Source of the DNA: Hyalella azteca
Lineage: Eukaryota; Arthropoda; Malacostraca; Amphipoda; Hyalellidae
Direction: 5' to 3'
Length of the DNA stretch: 64,000 nucleotides
Assembly: GCF_000764305.2 (NCBI RefSeq)
Contig: NW_025941543.1
Location: 58,193 to 122,192 of the forward strand
The notes beneath the pieces were generated by a model that saw only the letters and a list, made by a program, of their open reading frames with translations, did no database searches and was not told the origin of the DNA. The position numbers were made by a program, and so were the translations under genes. Numbering within the stretch: position 1 is the stretch's first letter; every line of letters starts with the position of its first letter. Of this stretch, positions 10,441 through 21,763 are shown piece by piece.

Positions 10441-11228
10441 GAAATTCTTTGAATTTTTTCTTCTACATGCTACTAGTGCATACATAAATTTTGAACCACA
10501 TTCAGTTATTATTGAAAAGAGGTAGCTTCAGTGCATTTAATATGTTATATTATCTCAGAAAAATATATTATATAACATGGCAGATGCGTCTCATGAGGGA
10601 AGTAAGTTTCAGATTTATGTGTTTTTATTTTCCTGTTGGCATTTGATTTTTGGGAAGAAACTTTTCTACACAAAGAAAATTAAACTTTTTCGTGGACTCG
10701 CACATTTTTCTCGTGTTTCCCAACAGACTCGCTCCTAACAAACGCATCTTCGCACACGTGACAACGAGCCTCGGGGATGCCAACGAGTGATTTAGTAACA
10801 TATTTCGCACGCCATATTTGTTTCTACGGTTGCGAAAAACATTACTGGAAAATTGCAAGCAAAGTGGTTAATGACTCATAAGAGAATAATGAGTTTTTGT
10901 GTACGTTTAGGTCAATATTGGCTCGTTTATTCCGAGTAGTTTAAGGTGATGAAGATTGGAGCAACGAGTTGGGAGGGGGGGTTCGAAACTTGCATGTGCT
11001 CCTGAAAGTTCAAGGCGAAATCGAAAAGGTGGGCGAGTTGTTAAGAATCGTATTAAAGTCAATATGGTCTAATAAAAGCTGAGACCGCAGAATTAAATTA
11101 TGTTTTACCTAAACCTGCAAGACGAATTCGAGGCATAAAGTTATACTCATGGCGTGGTCCACGAACGTCGAGGTTACGTACCCGTTTTCGTCTTCTAAAT
11201 TCATTGAACGATACACTCAAAGAAATAA
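10441..11228 (+). repeat. Family K repeat with tRNA-like segment
   Basis: Aligns with 39790-40620 on this strand and, in part, with 28741-29240 inverted; the last ~80 bases also reappear after the adapter at 49377. It includes a tRNA-Ser/Leu-like head at 10921-10995. The minus-strand ORF at 10625-10858 is not preserved in sister copies. Confidence 0.7.
10921..10995 (+). mobile_element. tRNA-derived SINE head in family K
   Basis: CCGAGTAGTTTAAGG resembles box A of Ser/Leu tRNAs (CCGAGTGGTTAAGG), and GGGTTCGAAACTTGC about 45 bases on resembles box B. The same pair occurs at 40303-40372 and, inverted, at 28755-28823. Together these suggest a Pol III promoter of a tRNA-derived SINE. A complete cloverleaf is not preserved, so this is not a functional tRNA gene. 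Confidence 0.5.
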
Positions 11229-11937
11229 GTGAGAATAAATATTACCATAGCGATGCTTTCATTGCGTCTGCGCTGTCTTACGCATCCTGGCGTTGCTAAG
11301 CCGGGCAGAGGCAGGGCTATTCTCGATTATATAGTTTATACCCAGCAGCATTTAAGCAGATTGCTACGTAATTACATTATTGCAAGATGGCTGAGAAGAC
11401 GTCTCGGACAAATATACGGCCGGACTTGTGGCCGGTCTCGCGGCCGGGCTCACGGCCAAACTCCAAATTCAGTGAACAAGGAATTTCTCCCGAAGTGATG
11501 AATGTAGCTCGATGAAACATGGTACACATATTCCTTTAGACTTTACGGTGATGTTTAGCTCATGAAAATTTTTAGAATTTCGTCTTCATACGAAAGTTAT
11601 ATGGCGATACGTGCCGAAATTCGCAGTGAACAAGACATTTCTCCCAAAGTGCTAAGCAGATAAGAACAAAATTTTGACTATACATTCCTAACTATCCAAC
11701 GGTGATGTTTAGCTCGTGGAAATATTTTCGATTATGCCTCCGTTTGCGAGTTATGCGAATGCAGCTCATGGTCAATGCAAATTTAAGTATCGGCCTCAGA
11801 AATGCCGGTCGTTTCTCCGGATATCCGTCGGTCGCGCATTTTCTCTCTTGCAACGCATTACTCGAAGTTGAAGTTGAACTTTAGCTTTCATCAGCTCACG
11901 CTCAATTGAGCTGCCTGACTCAACGGGCGTGGCTGGA
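11229..11937. other. Non-coding stretch with two-copy tandem repeat
   Basis: Two ~150 bp units (about 11466-11620 and 11621-11770) share CAGTGAACAAG, TTTCTCCC and a segment ending GGTGATGTTTAGCTC, with much divergence between them. Just before them is a run of four GGCCGG-like words (11419-11457). The first ~140 bases match 49460-49580 and, inverted, 57780-57865. No gene is recognised. Confidence 0.55.
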
Positions 11938-11961
11938 CGCCGCTACCGCGTGGTAGCGGCG
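11938..11961. repeat. Perfect 10-bp hairpin, CGCCGCTACC arms
   Basis: CGCCGCTACC (11938-11947), loop GCGT, then the exact complement (11952-11961). The CCGCTACC word is the complement of the TAGCGG units at 7491-7566, so the two may derive from one element type. Confidence 0.8.
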
Positions 11962-11976
11962 AGACAAGCCCCTGGA

Positions 11977-13140
11977 TTCACCACTGGCGCTGCAGTCCGC
12001 CACTTATTTATTTGCCAAGATCATGGACTGATTTAGTGCCTTGGTCGTCGAACATGGCCGGATGCGTCAACCGAGTGGCGGCCTTGAGAACCTGCCTCGA
12101 TTACGGTCCTACCATCGGCGCTGCCTCCCGCCTTAACTTCCTTGCAAGTTGAATTATTTAATAAATTGTTCACCAGCGTGGCAGGAGTCTTCTACTGGGC
12201 GGCGACCGTTGGATAAAGAGTCCCGGCGTCTCCACCAACAGCCCTGCGCTCCTCCGCTAATATTTTGTACATGACAACCAGAGTTGGCTTAGTCTAGTGT
12301 GGCCGCCACCTTACGAGGATGTGATGTCATCTCGACCAAGAGCCGGCAACCTGTACGGCCGGGCCTTGCTCAACCGAGTTTTCTTCACATTTAATGTAAG
12401 AGTTTGGACTCATACCTAGCCTTATGTATTGAATTATCATTCATGGTACTTTTGTCTTCATTTGAAGTTCGACTCACCCGATACGACAGTTGACTATGAG
12501 GATCATCGCTATTATAATGTAGAGGTCGCGACCGAGTTACATTCATGGTGAGAACTAAATTCTACAGATTCACCATCTGAAAACATCAGAGACCAGCAGA
12601 GTCGAAGAATTATTAGTCAAGACAATCGCATTACACACTTTTTTACACTCTGAAATAAAGTTGACTCATATTCAGAATCATCATAGGGAGCTCATTTTCC
12701 AGGCAGTGAGTTTTTCATCCGATAATGACTGTGAAAATATAATGACTGTTCCAGACTATATAAATATAATCGTAAAGCTGTGAATAACTCTTACAGGATA
12801 TACCTTTCATAATTAATCATCCACTATTCCATCTTTTCCTTTCCCATCATTACCATACAAAAAATCTTCCTACATTCATTGCATTCGGGGATGACATCTA
12901 GTAGGCCATAACTCTTCAAAGGTAACTCTCTTACTTGTATATGAAATTGCTGGATGGGTTGGCGCTAAATACATAGACAAACTCGCAGTCTTTCGCTCTG
13001 TCCGCTGTTTGGACTCATACAAATATATTTAATATTATTTTTAACATGTGCGCGCAAATGAACAGGTTTTTTCAGATTTCCTTGAAAGCTTTTTCGTGCA
13101 AATTGCCGTACAGGGAATTTATGCTGCGAAGATGACGAAA
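11977..13140 (+). repeat. Left arm of a ~1.1 kb inverted duplication
   Basis: Reads as the reverse complement of 62880-64000, with base 11977 matching base 64000, so the right arm may extend beyond the window. The first ~400 bases are GC-richer than the surroundings and include a patch also found at 748-826 and 33207-33285. It has no long open frame. The family is not recognised. Confidence 0.75.
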
Positions 13141-13147
13141 AACTTTA

Positions 13148-13453
13148 CTGGGGTCGGGGGTGCTGCTCGGGGGAGGGGGGTGGCTGTGCTGCTTGGGGGA
13201 GGGGGTGGCTGTGCTGCTCGGGGGAGGGGGTGGCTGTGCTGCTCGGGGGAGGGGGGTGGCTGTGCTGCTTAGGGGAGGGGGTGGCTGTGCTGCTCGGGGG
13301 AGGGGGGTGGCTGTGCTGCTTAGGGGAGGGGGTGGCTGTGCTGCTCAGGGGAGGGGGTGGCTGTGCTGCTCGGGGGAGGGGGTGGCTGTGCTGCTCGGGG
13401 CAGGGGGGTGGCTGTGCTGCTTAGGGGAGGGGGTGGCTGTGCTGCTCGGGGGG
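13148..13453 (+). repeat. G-rich ~30-bp minisatellite, about ten copies
   Basis: Units contain GGCTGTGCTGCT followed by a run of purines (GGGGGAGGGGG with small changes); CGGG and TAGGGG variants alternate. Several G runs of four or more per unit give the plus strand G-quadruplex potential. The overlapping AVLLGGGG-type ORFs at 13048-13462 are products of the repeat, not genes. Confidence 0.95.
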
Positions 13454-14114
13454 CATATATAGTTTTCTAGCTTGAAGCTATAGATGCTTGAGTACTAATA
13501 TACTAATTTGCATTTCTACTTAGGAAGAAACTGCCTTTTTGTTGTTATCTCATAGAAAATCCTGCCGCATCTTGTGGGTTCCACGAGTCCATATCGATGA
13601 TTGCTCATCACTCACAATTCGGTTACTTATTTTGATTGTATTTCCAGGGAAGCTGTACGCTATCTCTGTCTATGGTCCTACAAGCAGGGATGCGTTCGTG
13701 TATGACCTGAACGTTTAACTCTCAATTAAGTGTCAGAAATTTCCTAATTTCAAGAGTCGTTGTTATTGCTAATAATTATATTTATAATCATCGATAGGTC
13801 GTGACCAGAAAATAGTGTATTTCTCATTGAGACTTGGGGGTATAAACAAGCATTTAATTGGAGCTCCGGTATGAGTGTTTGAAGCCATTTCTTCCTAATA
13901 TTTATTTTTGCATTTAATTGATCATATTTATTTTATATATATTTATTTTCCTCTAAAGTGCATGTTAGCTCTTTCTTTAATTAGAAGTGGGCGACTCCAG
14001 TGGTAATTTTGGACTTTGTATTTTTCTGTGGTGCGGCCACCTTAACATTTGAGTTTTGGTTTCTTACTTAAATAAAGTTAATAACTTATATTATCAGTCT
14101 GCTTATATCGAAAG
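13454..14114. other. Unassigned AT-rich stretch
   Basis: Nothing beyond AT-rich low-complexity patches near 13900-13950 is seen. There is no open frame of note and no terminal repeats. Confidence 0.4.
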
Positions 14115-14373
14115 TTCACAAGGAATTTAAAAGCAAAGAAAACGCCAAACAAATTTACCATATCGATATTGAAAACGTTTTGGAGTCCAGCTCCATCATC
14201 AGTTCGACAATCTAAAAGTGAATAAAATTATTTTGACAGACATAAAATATCTGTCTTAGAATTTTGACTTATGAAATAATTTTATTAATTTTTCAATAAT
14301 CATGACGAAACGTTTTCAATATCGATATGGTGAATTTGCTTGCCGTTTTGTTTGCTTTTAAATTCCTTGTAAA
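14115..14373. mobile_element. Foldback / MITE-like element with ~65 bp inverted ends
   Basis: The left arm (about 14115-14180) and right arm (about 14307-14373) are complementary over almost their whole length; shared words include AAGGAATTTAAAAGC and ATATCGATATTGAAAACG. Inner arms (AATAAAATTATTT and its complement) extend the pairing, so nearly the whole ~259 bp can form one hairpin. No clear target duplication was found at the edges. Non-coding and non-autonomous. Confidence 0.75.
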
Positions 14374-14700
14374 GGTAATATGTTACTAACCTTATGGGGA
14401 TGCTTGGTTGTTTCCTATGCGGAAGAGACAATTGATTTTGTGCACTTCCCATCTTTCCACTTTAATAATTCCCTTTACATGGTGTAAAAAATTTACTTGC
14501 CTACATAGTATGCTAGTTAAAGGTTTATAAACAAGTATGGCAAGTTTTATTAAGCTTTAATATTCGTGTCTGCTTCTTCACTCTTCATAAGAAACGCTCT
14601 ATATAGTTTGGTTTAGGTTCAGCGTTAAAGGGCAATGTGAATCAGTAATAAGCAATGCATGTAAATATTTGTCGCGCACCTACATATATTTGTCACGCAC
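14374..14700. other. Unassigned stretch
   Basis: No gene, repeat boundary or RNA feature was recognised. Confidence 0.4.
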
Positions 14701-16015
14701 CTTTTTGACACGTCTCACACATGTCACGCAGGGCGCCTTTCCCAACTGCCGCAAGTTAAAATCTTTGGTCACCAAAAATAACAAAAAAAATCAGAATTTT
14801 CATGTTACACAAAACCTATTTGCATCTTCGAATTATGATTTTTCGAGGACCGGGTTCAAAGTCATGTCATTATTCATCCAGCCTTTTGATAGCTCCATTG
14901 TAGTTAGTACCATGAAGCAATAATTAAACTATACTATGTTTTAAGATCTCCAGGAAACACGTAACGAACATCGCAGTATAATTTTGCAGTACGTGTTCGT
15001 AGCTTCGAATCTAACTGAAATTTCAGTAACTTTTTGGTTCGAAATCTTCGTTGTTATTTCAAACAGTTGCTAGTTAATCGTTATTTCCGCGAAACTCGCA
15101 CGTATATTAAGATCCTTTATCACATGGTTGTAGTATTTCGATCTAAAAATTGCTTCTTACCACTTGCTCCAGCGCCCTAACTCACAGTAACGCAATATTC
15201 CGAAGTCGATATTCACTATCGACCTCATTAACGTAACCAAATTTTTAGCCCGTGCCAAACTACTGCCCCTAATGCAAGCTGTAGTCGCACATATGTTCCT
15301 GCTATATCATTTCATCTAAAATACTTATTAGAAAATACAGCCCGTGTACGCACAACATCGAATTTCTAGATATTACTTTTTCTTCTTTTTCAAATACCAA
15401 AATATCACGCGTATCTATTTCAAAGAGCTACAATATAATTAGTACTAGGCAATATCGGATTAAAAATAGACTAATATTGTGGATTTGAAGGAGACATCAA
15501 GCAGGCAATATATCTTTAACGATAACTCGCTTGATTTTTTATTGTAATTGCATGCAGTGTGTGTTTGCGCTAAATACTTAGACAAACTCACAGCCTCTTG
15601 TTTTTTCCGCGTAGTCATGATACTGAACTGCGCTGTACTAATCTGTTTATTACAGTTGGCAGTGAAAATAGTTGAGTGTTGGTTATAATTTCCTGTCGAG
15701 GCACTTCTTCAGACCGGAGTTTTCAGTAGTTACGCTTAGGAAACAACAGTCATCCAATTCGGGATATAGCAGCTAAAGTAATAGAAATAAAAATAATTTT
15801 TTGAGCCCTTACGATTGGAAGGTGGTTAGTGGTTTATCAATTAATGATGTAGCTGTTAACCCTGGTGGCCTGTCGATAATATTTGGGCGCTAACGACGAC
15901 GGGTCACAAAACTTGAATTGAATATCAGATAAAGCTCGGGCATCGCTGCTGCCCTTGGCAACCGCCGCTTGATGAAGCGCCTTTGTCCGACAGCCGCGGA
16001 CAATTTAATTGACAT
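14701..16015 (+). repeat. Family D fragment followed by an A-B unit
   Basis: 14712-15060 is family D. 15060-16015 aligns with 4831-5790 and 41830-42735, with the A core at 15664-15737 and the B core at 15938-16001. The order D then A then B is the same as at 4561-5780. The 84-codon ORF at 14669-14923 is inside the D repeat and is chance. Confidence 0.7.
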
Positions 16016-17120
16016 CTCTGATTGTCTCACAATACAGAAAAACGCATATTGTAAAGTTTCTCTTTTACCACGCGCATTTGGCCCGATGTCTTTTTAGTGT
16101 TCATTCTTTGCAAGCTTTCTTACTAAGTAATGTTCAATAATTTGAAATATTTAAATACATACGAGTAATAACAAGTGGCCTGAGGGCTGCCTCAATATAT
16201 GGCAGGTTTATCTTAAAAATTTCGAATAATTATTCGATATACATTTTTTAAATACTAATTGAGCAAATCCTTGCATTCGCACATCCAAACCGTCAAGTAA
16301 GTTGTCCGGAAATAAAGATTGTATTTTAATTATTTACTTCTATATGCCTATCCTAATTAAGTTTTCCCCACAGTTATTTAAACGCAAATTGAAATTTTTT
16401 TAAGTTATTCCCTCTCAATTCAGGCAGAAATATTTTTTCATTTCAAACCTAATATCCTAGGCTGTTGGAGAAACTGTTTCATGTTATTACAGTCTACGAA
16501 ATAATACTGCACCTTTAATGTTCGAAAATTTTATGTAGACGATTACTCTTCATAACTTTATTATTTTTCCTTAACTTAAAGGCGATGCCGTTTGCTGCCT
16601 GTCTACGAACTCATAAAGTTAAGCAGCCTTACGATGTATAAACTGACTCGCTGGCTTGTGAGCCTACGTGAAGTGTGAGAATAATTCAACTTAATTATTC
16701 AGTATATATCGTTTCTGGTTTTGCCAATTTAGATAGAGTGGCTGTGAAAGAAAATAAAGCAAAAACGGTTATCCATCACTGATATGACTTTCAACTTGGA
16801 ACATCAAGTTATACATGTAACGCATGTGATCAAATTAATGTATACGAGCCTCTGTTTATCATAAGCATAGTATAGCAGGGCCGGCGTCGAAGATTAGGCC
16901 CCGTCCGGCGTGTCGCCGATACCTGATATGTTCGGACGCAACGTCGCTCACTTATAGTACCCATAATACGATTACTTTTGTCTAAATATTTATGAGCCCT
17001 CAGCGCTGAAAAGCGTCTAGGGGAAGAAAAAAACAACGATAAAACTGTACTATAAAGGCTTGAATTAGGTTCAAGCCTGTTAGTAAGATCGATGGGGAAT
17101 ATCAACTCAACAATATTGCA
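16016..17120 (+). repeat. Family H/J repeat
   Basis: Matches 42841-43620 on this strand and 51702-52290 and 59561-60270 inverted. The conserved J block (about 16839-16960) contains CCGGCGTGTCGCCGATACC and reappears at 35853-35945. The minus-strand ORF of 91 codons is partly open in some sister copies because of the GC-rich J block, but shows no protein family features. Confidence 0.75.
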
Positions 17121-17990
17121 ATGTCGCGAGTGCGCTGGAGCGGGTGCTATATAATTAATTTTCTGGATGAAATATTGAAAAATTCCTATAAAATTTTGTT
17201 ATGCCATTTGAAATTACGCTCGATTTCTTTACAGAAATAATGATTACATATGCCCTATATGATCTCACACATTCAAATGTATTACCTCAATTGTGAAAAA
17301 TGACGCAACTTGAATTTGACATTATTGTGAATATTATTTCATAGGTATTATATATTATAAAACCCGTGAAAGTCACTACGTAATTTCCGTATTTCGAATT
17401 CTTGTCGTGGACTGCGGTGAAACATTTATATTGTAATAGTTTATAAAATAATGCTGCACCAACAAGGTGTTTTCTACATCCCAGAGGTGCTTGCTGGCTT
17501 CGTCTGTAAACAAACTTTCTGGGCTGCTTCGATGTACTTGCTGAGATGTGTGCTTGTAAAGTCTCCTTGAAAATATTTCTGCGTAGGATACAATTCTAGT
17601 TGACTTATTGGATATGACCGTAGTGTTCAGTTGACTTGTATTTACTACCGTATCCCTGTGACACTCGGAATAATTTGTATTAACTGGTTTAGACTCCTAT
17701 TGGCTCATATATTGTTTTGAAGCGCGGTTCTTAAGTTGTGTTCCTGTAATGTATAATACTGCCATCGCTCAATCAACGACGTTTCTTGGCATCTTCGAAG
17801 AAAAGTTGTGAACGTCGCGCGGCTAAGCCACAGGCCAGACGGCACAACTTCAGCGTCGACCTTTCACGGAGCACTCCACATAAACCGCACCTTAACATGG
17901 TGTTCAGTAATCAGCATCAAATTCTTGCTGTAATCATAGCTACTATAGGGTCAACGAGCTAGACGGGCTTCACCATCGGGCGGAATTGAT
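17121..17990 (+). repeat. Repeat continuing family H, shared with 43620-44360
   Basis: Runs parallel to 43620-44360, including TGAGATGTGTGCTTGTAAAG near 17543 and 44065. Copy 2 continues into a family G segment while this copy runs into AT-rich sequence. No gene is seen. Confidence 0.6.
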
Positions 17991-18930
17991 ACTATGTAAT
18001 TCTATATACCTATAATATATTATATTTATTATGGTATATCTATATAGATATGTAAATGTACTACCTATACATGATATAAATATCTATACGATTTCCTTTA
18101 ATATTCCTATAGCAGAACGTCAAAACCAGGCGTATAATCATTTGAATGTCAGCACAATAATAAATTTAGTATATATGTAAATTAGTAATTTAGCACAATC
18201 TAATATATATCGGTATATTAGAAAAATTTTCCCTTCGAATCTTATCTCCTATCGTTAATTGTTCTTTATGATTTTCAAGCAGGAATGCTTGGAATGACTG
18301 CGGCTTTTGGACAATAGCGCCTCTCGGCATTTAAGTGTTTGCTGCTGATGATGCCTGCCCCAAGATCCAAGTCGCTGTAGAAGTCTTGGTGTAAATGATA
18401 ATTTATTCTTTAAATATTAAGCTTTTACTAAATACATTTGTTTTCTATTCATAATTTACGAGAGTCAGGAATGTAGGGATGTTTTAGAGAGCTTCAGAAT
18501 TAGTATTAGAGATTACGGAAATGAAAGTAAGAAGTATGAATGCATAAAAGATAACATTCACCGGTGCCGTGAACTGCCAACACATGTAGACCATACGCTC
18601 CGTGGGTGCGTATAGGGTGCCCAAATAAATGCAAGACAATTAGACTTACGTACGACATGATACGTATCGTAGGATAGAAGAAACTGCATTACATATTATA
18701 AGCCTTAGGCTCAGGCAAAATATCGACACATGTGCTGCCACAGGGTTTTATTCAGAGTCTTCGGACAACACGTATAGTTTCTGCAAGTTCAATACAGAAT
18801 ATTTGCTAAGAATCTAATAATTTCAACAATTCAGAGTAAAATATTTACATGACAGAGAATTTTATAATCTAAATATTTTGGTAAAAATGTTTGACTAAAT
18901 CTGAGTAAAAATTAGGAACAAATGAGTAGG
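17991..18930. other. AT-rich unassigned stretch
   Basis: Includes a strongly AT-rich patch (about 18000-18090) built of TATA-like words. No coding frame, terminal repeats or RNA genes were found. Confidence 0.4.
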
Positions 18931-20060
18931 AGCGCGAAACTAGCACCGAAATAATTCGCTCCTAAGGCAGGTATAAACAGAATGCAGGGTGTGAGCTTTC
19001 AAGTCAACCTCGGCACTAAAAAAAGCAAATAAAGGGCGGAACAACAAGGTAGCAAAAGGCATCTCTGTGAAATTGCGATTACACATACATTCTTACTGAA
19101 AATTTCAATTAGATTCGAAGCTATACGACCGAAGCTACGAACGCGTAGCTTCGGATGATGTTCGTGACGTTTCCTGGAGACCTGAAAACTGGTCCGTCGA
19201 GAAGACCTATCCAAAACTGACTGTGTGTCTCTTCTGTCAACACAATGCCCCTCATCTTGTCCTGTCATTGTAGAATTTTAGAAAGATATTTATGTACTGC
19301 CAAGTAAAGCAACAATGAAATTGTTGCTTCATATGGTACTTCAGAAAATAGAGGTATAAATAGGCTTGAAGAATGGTGACATGATTTCAAAACGTGTCCT
19401 GGGGAAGAATATTAATAGAGGATAAAAGTTTACTGTGTACGAAGGAAATTCCCAATGATTCTTTTCAATTTAAGGACTAAATGATGAAAAAATTTGCAGC
19501 ACCTGGGAAAGGGCTCCGCATGACATGATTAATTTTTATGATTACGATGGCAGAATCGCTTGCTAAGCCATTGCTGAGGCGTGCTTAACAATACAAAAAA
19601 AATTTCTATGATCTCTCGATCATGATTGCTTTAAACCTGTTTGTCTGTACACTATTGTGCGCTCAACCGTCAGAAATGAAGAAATAAAGCAACATCGTTT
19701 CATTTTTTTCTTCACGAGTGAACAATCTATTGTGTAGCGTTCATGTATATATATTTCGTTTAGTTACCCCAGCTAATCATCTTTTTACGAACGTCGATGG
19801 ATCATCGCCTGTCACATTTTAATTTAGTCACCCATAAACAAAGCATTTCATACAAAAGTATGCTAATCCCATTAACGTCATTACTGCTAGCAAAATGTAC
19901 TTGAAATACTATTGAAAGTTAGTTATCCATTCAGTTTTAGTGTTTATATGAACCAAATTTGTTGTAAAATTGAGTGATTTTACTTTGGGATATTTATTTA
20001 CATAACAAATATGTTTTATGTAGACTGCTTCGCAAACTTGCTTACAATTGAACTGCAGTC
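18931..20060 (-). repeat. Family D repeat with hairpin
   Basis: Aligns with 23960-25070 and 36331-37270, and inverted with 55571-56100. Position 19129-19154 is a perfect 11-bp hairpin. The 89-codon minus-strand ORF shares residues with ORFs at 24109 and 36308, but frames shift between copies, which argues against a maintained protein. Confidence 0.65.
19129..19154. repeat. 11-bp hairpin of family D
   Basis: CCGAAGCTACG (19129-19139), loop AACG, then the exact complement (19144-19154). Imperfect forms are at about 31297, 36459 and 24163; a near-perfect form is inverted at about 55875. Confidence 0.85.
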
Positions 20061-20421
20061 ATAATATCTCATTTAAGTGTTTGATATAGGTTCTACGACC
20101 CATATGCTGTTGTATTGGAATATGTCCGGCATGGATAGGCCTGCTAGGAACATTACATCTTCAGGGACTTGCACAACGCCACCAACCATTAACAGGCAAT
20201 CCAATCTCTTTTTAGCTCCCTCAAAATTATATGCAGTGAATTAAAAATAATAGAATAAACTAAATTCAAATTTCTTACCTTGCGACAATTTCGAACTGAG
20301 TACAGTTTCATATGCATTATTACTGAACAACAAAATATTTTCATGCATCAGGTATGGAAATTTTATCTATAACTAAAGTATTCCCTCTTTCAAGGATTGT
20401 GATTCTTGAGAGCAGGCACAC
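20061..20421. other. Unassigned stretch before a SINE
   Basis: No gene or repeat boundary was recognised. Confidence 0.4.
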
Positions 20422-20690
20422 ATAATAATAATAATAATAATAATAATAATAGCGGTTTCAGCGTTATTAGGCCGTAGGCCTGTTGCCGATTCTTAACATC
20501 GCAGAACATTCACAGCATTTTGCGGTCTCGAACTCGCAACTCACTGCTACACTTCTGCTATGCTTAACCGCCCGGCCTCCTTGCCGATTCTGACCAGAAA
20601 CTGGCGCACAGAGCTGGGATCGAACCCGCGCCTCTCTGCGCCAATCTTGGTACTCTGCACTTTAACCACTGGGCCACCCTGCCCACATAT
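20422..20690 (-). mobile_element. Two-headed tRNA-derived SINE with (ATT)n tail
   Basis: On the minus strand, head 1 has box A TGGCCCAGTGG (20667-20677) and box B GGTTCGATCCC (20616-20626). Head 2 has GGCCGGGCGGTTAAG (about 20563-20577) and CGAGTTCGAGACC (20524-20536). The heads are separated by AGAATCGGCA, which recurs after head 2. The body ends in a ten-unit ATT run (20422-20451 as ATA on the plus strand). The 3' body matches the SINE at 27504-27690. This looks like a dimeric SINE transcribed by RNA polymerase III. Confidence 0.8.
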
Positions 20691-20867
20691 TGGCTATCCC
20701 CGTCTACTTCGTACTAAATAGTGGAAAATACCAATGAACTTCCATAAGACTGGCCTTACTAAGCATTTGTAACATTTTTAATATTAAAATGCAAGTTAAT
20801 TAATTGTATATGCTTGAGCAGTGGCTGCAGGCTCACAACGCCTTCGGCTTCAAGCCGTCGCGGAACG
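20691..20867 (+). repeat. Family G fragment, left flank of duplicated element
   Basis: Standard G sequence up to AAGCCGTCGCGGAAC, where it is cut off by the 2.2 kb duplicated segment. The equivalent flank at 44340-44438 is clearly more diverged than the segment itself. Confidence 0.65.
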
Positions 20868-21763
20868 AAAGCCAACGGATTCAAGGGAATCTATGCACTT
20901 CGCGGATGCACCTCGGGGACCAAATATTACCTTCTGAAAAGGACCTTAGTATTGTTGAAAGCGAAAAATTTCCACCTTTTTCGTGACAAAAAAAAATTTT
21001 CCTAGCACATACGGTGACTCAGGAAGTTGAATGCAAAGTTCAAAGCCCTCGAATTTCATGGCCTGAAGGTAAAAAAATGACCCTTTCGTGCGAACTGGAG
21101 CCATTTATATCACTATTGAGTTGCAAAAGTTATGGCAGACGCAGCTTTGCGAGGCCTTTATTTTGGCTTATAAAAAAAGCGGAAAAAATTTTCTCCATAA
21201 AATTTTCAAAATGGCCCTGGCTGTCTGCATTTCATACAAGCAATGCACAACGCTAAATGATGTTGATTGATGGTGTGACTTAAGCCAATAAGCTTGAATC
21301 AATTGGATTTTTCTTGAATTGAAAGGTGTCAAAAAATTCCCTCATGGGCACAATTACCAGAAAGGTTTCAAAACCTGCCGGTGTCAATTCCCCTCACGAA
21401 TTGGACATAAAAAGCGTTCAAATGGAACCTTTCGGAGAAAGGTTCCTTCTGGGACACGGAATGCAGCGCAAAATCAAATGACGCAAAATCAACAGCAAAG
21501 TTGCTGTTGAGCATGGAATACCCCTCCAAAGACCGATTGCACAGCTTCTAAGCAGCTGAAGGGATCAACATACTGATGCTCATATCAGTATGGCTAATGT
21601 GCACGGCATTAACTCTCAACCACCTTTGCAGTTAGTGTTCTGCATAGGTGGTGGAGTTTGAATATATTTTATTGATTAAGGCATATGTTAATGTGAGATT
21701 ATGCTTATGTTTCACGAGAATCCCCTATGTTCCCGTTTCAGAGTTTGCAGAAACAAAGCAAAG

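Noticed and set aside
13048..13462. Glycine/leucine-rich proteins in the G-rich array
   Set aside because: Frames exist only because the 30-bp unit lacks stops; they vanish outside the array.
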